Positions 15,782-16,754 of a stretch of DNA of 16,754 nt are shown here, piece by piece. Source of the stretch: DUAL01 sp036012565 (GTDB lineage Bacteria; Bacteroidota; Bacteroidia; Flavobacteriales; BACL11). Position numbers and translations under genes: made by a program. Each line of letters starts with the position of its first letter. The stretch's first letter is position 1. The DNA lies in contig DASCPP010000036.1 of the NCBI GenBank assembly GCA_036012565.1, positions 1 through 16,754 on the forward strand, read 5' to 3'. The notes below the pieces were generated by a model. That model saw only the letters and a list, made by a program, of their open reading frames with translations, did not search any database and was not told where the DNA came from.

Positions 15782-16754
15782 ATGAAAAAAATATATTTAA
15801 TACTAGTAGCAGTTTTTACAACATCAATTGTTATGGCCCAATGTAATGGGCGTTATCAAACCGAAATTTTTAATAGTGTAAATAAAATTACAGTTAATTA
15901 TTCAGACGTATATACCAACTCCTTTCATGAAATGGATGTTTATACCCCAGATGGTGATATAGAAATAAATAGGCCTGTTATTTTATATATGCACGGAGGA
16001 TCTTTTTATGGCGGCACAAAATCAATGACAGACTGTATAGATTTTTGTACAAGTATGGCAAAAAGAGGATATGTTACCGCCTCTTTAAACTATAGATTAG
16101 CAAATATGATTTCGTTTATAGCAAGTCAGGAAGAACAGTACACTACTGTTTTAAAGGCTGTTTCTGATGTCAAATCTGCTATTCGTTATTTTCGAAAAGA
16201 TTTTGCTAATGGTGACACTTACGGCATTGACCCCAATACTATTTTTGTTGGGGGATATTCTGCAGGGGCAGTAATAGCAATACATTTGGCATATATTGAT
16301 TCAACATCAGATCTTCCAACAGCACCTATAAATGTACAGGCAATAGTAAATAATGTCTCTCCTACCCATGGTTTAGAGGGGGATGCAGGTAATTATGGCT
16401 ATTCTTCAGATGTAAGTGGAGTTGTTAGTTTTGCGGGAGGAATAAATGATGTTGATTGGTTAGATGCAAATGACGAACCATTGGTTAGCATACAAGGGAC
16501 ATCAGATCTTACCGTTAATTATAATTGCGGGCCAGGCATGAATAACCAATTAATTCTCACTCTATGCGGATCTGGAGAAATGCACCCAAAGGCAGATAAT
16601 GTGGGAATATTGAATGATCATTTGAGTTTTAGTGGAACAGATCATTTGTGGGCCGCAAGTGGTAATAGCAATCCTAAATTTGTACAAGCTCTAGATTTTA
16701 CAACTGATTTTTTATACCCACTTCTTCCGTGCAATCAAACCACTTCTATTTTCA
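15782..16754 (+). CDS. Secreted alpha/beta hydrolase (carboxylesterase-like), 3' end outside window
   Basis: At least 324 codons without a stop, running off the window. The N-terminus MKKIYLILVAVFTTSIVMAQ is a Sec signal peptide, with cleavage likely after A19, so the enzyme is exported. The mature part has an alpha/beta hydrolase layout: VILYMHGGSFYGG (oxyanion-hole HGG at 71-73), LNYRL, nucleophile elbow GYSAG with S160, a likely acid D242 in SIQGTSDLTV, and a likely base H288 in SGTDHLW. That arrangement fits the BD-FAE / carboxylesterase group acting on small esters or acylated sugars; the substrate is unknown. A C-terminal type IX sorting domain is possible, as in many exported Bacteroidota hydrolases, but would lie beyond the window. 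It follows metG by 54 bases with no recognisable -10 element. Confidence 0.85.
   Translation, partial: MKKIYLILVAVFTTSIVMAQCNGRYQTEIFNSVNKITVNYSDVYTNSFHEMDVYTPDGDIEINRPVILYMHGGSFYGGTKSMTDCIDFCTSMAKRGYVTASLNYRLANMISFIASQEEQYTTVLKAVSDVKSAIRYFRKDFANGDTYGIDPNTIFVGGYSAGAVIAIHLAYIDSTSDLPTAPINVQAIVNNVSPTHGLEGDAGNYGYSSDVSGVVSFAGGINDVDWLDANDEPLVSIQGTSDLTVNYNCGPGMNNQLILTLCGSGEMHPKADNVGILNDHLSFSGTDHLWAASGNSNPKFVQALDFTTDFLYPLLPCNQTTSIF

Overview
The window is AT-rich chromosomal DNA from a member of the Bacteroidota, most likely a Flavobacteriales-type organism. The evidence is the gene content (a lipoprotein with a Bacteroidota-style Ig-like domain, proteins resembling DUF6427 and DUF6341, an SdhA/SdhB pair of the flavobacterial kind), matches to the Bacteroidota -10 element TAnnTTTG, and the lack of strong Shine-Dalgarno sites. 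Almost everything is core housekeeping. I see no phage, insertion sequence, CRISPR array, toxin-antitoxin or defence locus.

Layout. Bases 1-1636 (+) hold the end of sdhA and all of sdhB (complex II). Bases 1637-1738 are a short spacer holding a detached 3' end of a tRNA gene, most like tRNA-Pro. A nitrilase-family amidase (1739-2515, +) then meets a leftward block end to end with a 9-base overlap. Reading leftward, that block contains ldcA-like LD-carboxypeptidase, lepA, yebC and purD (13902 down to 9084, gaps of 25-47 bases, probably cotranscribed). It continues with a DUF6427-type membrane protein and purQ (8860 down to 7214), then the B12-dependent ribonucleotide reductase nrdJ with a clear intrinsic terminator (6974 down to 4337), then comF and an Ig-like lipoprotein (4324 down to 2507). 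A 58-residue membrane protein on the + strand (8916-9092) interrupts the block between purD and the DUF6427-type gene. To the right, metG (14033-15727, +) is followed by a secreted alpha/beta hydrolase that runs off the window.

Functionally the window groups nucleotide supply (purD, purQ, nrdJ), translation (lepA, metG, and yebC, whose family acts in gene regulation or translation), respiration (sdhAB), cell-wall recycling (LD-carboxypeptidase) and metabolite repair (amidase). The more unusual points are the orphan tRNA 3' fragment, a MetRS that ends before the C-terminal tRNA-binding domain, a small membrane protein next to an uncharacterised multi-pass protein in a purine neighbourhood, and a terminator placed almost on top of the comF start. 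None of these amounts to a convincing new system.
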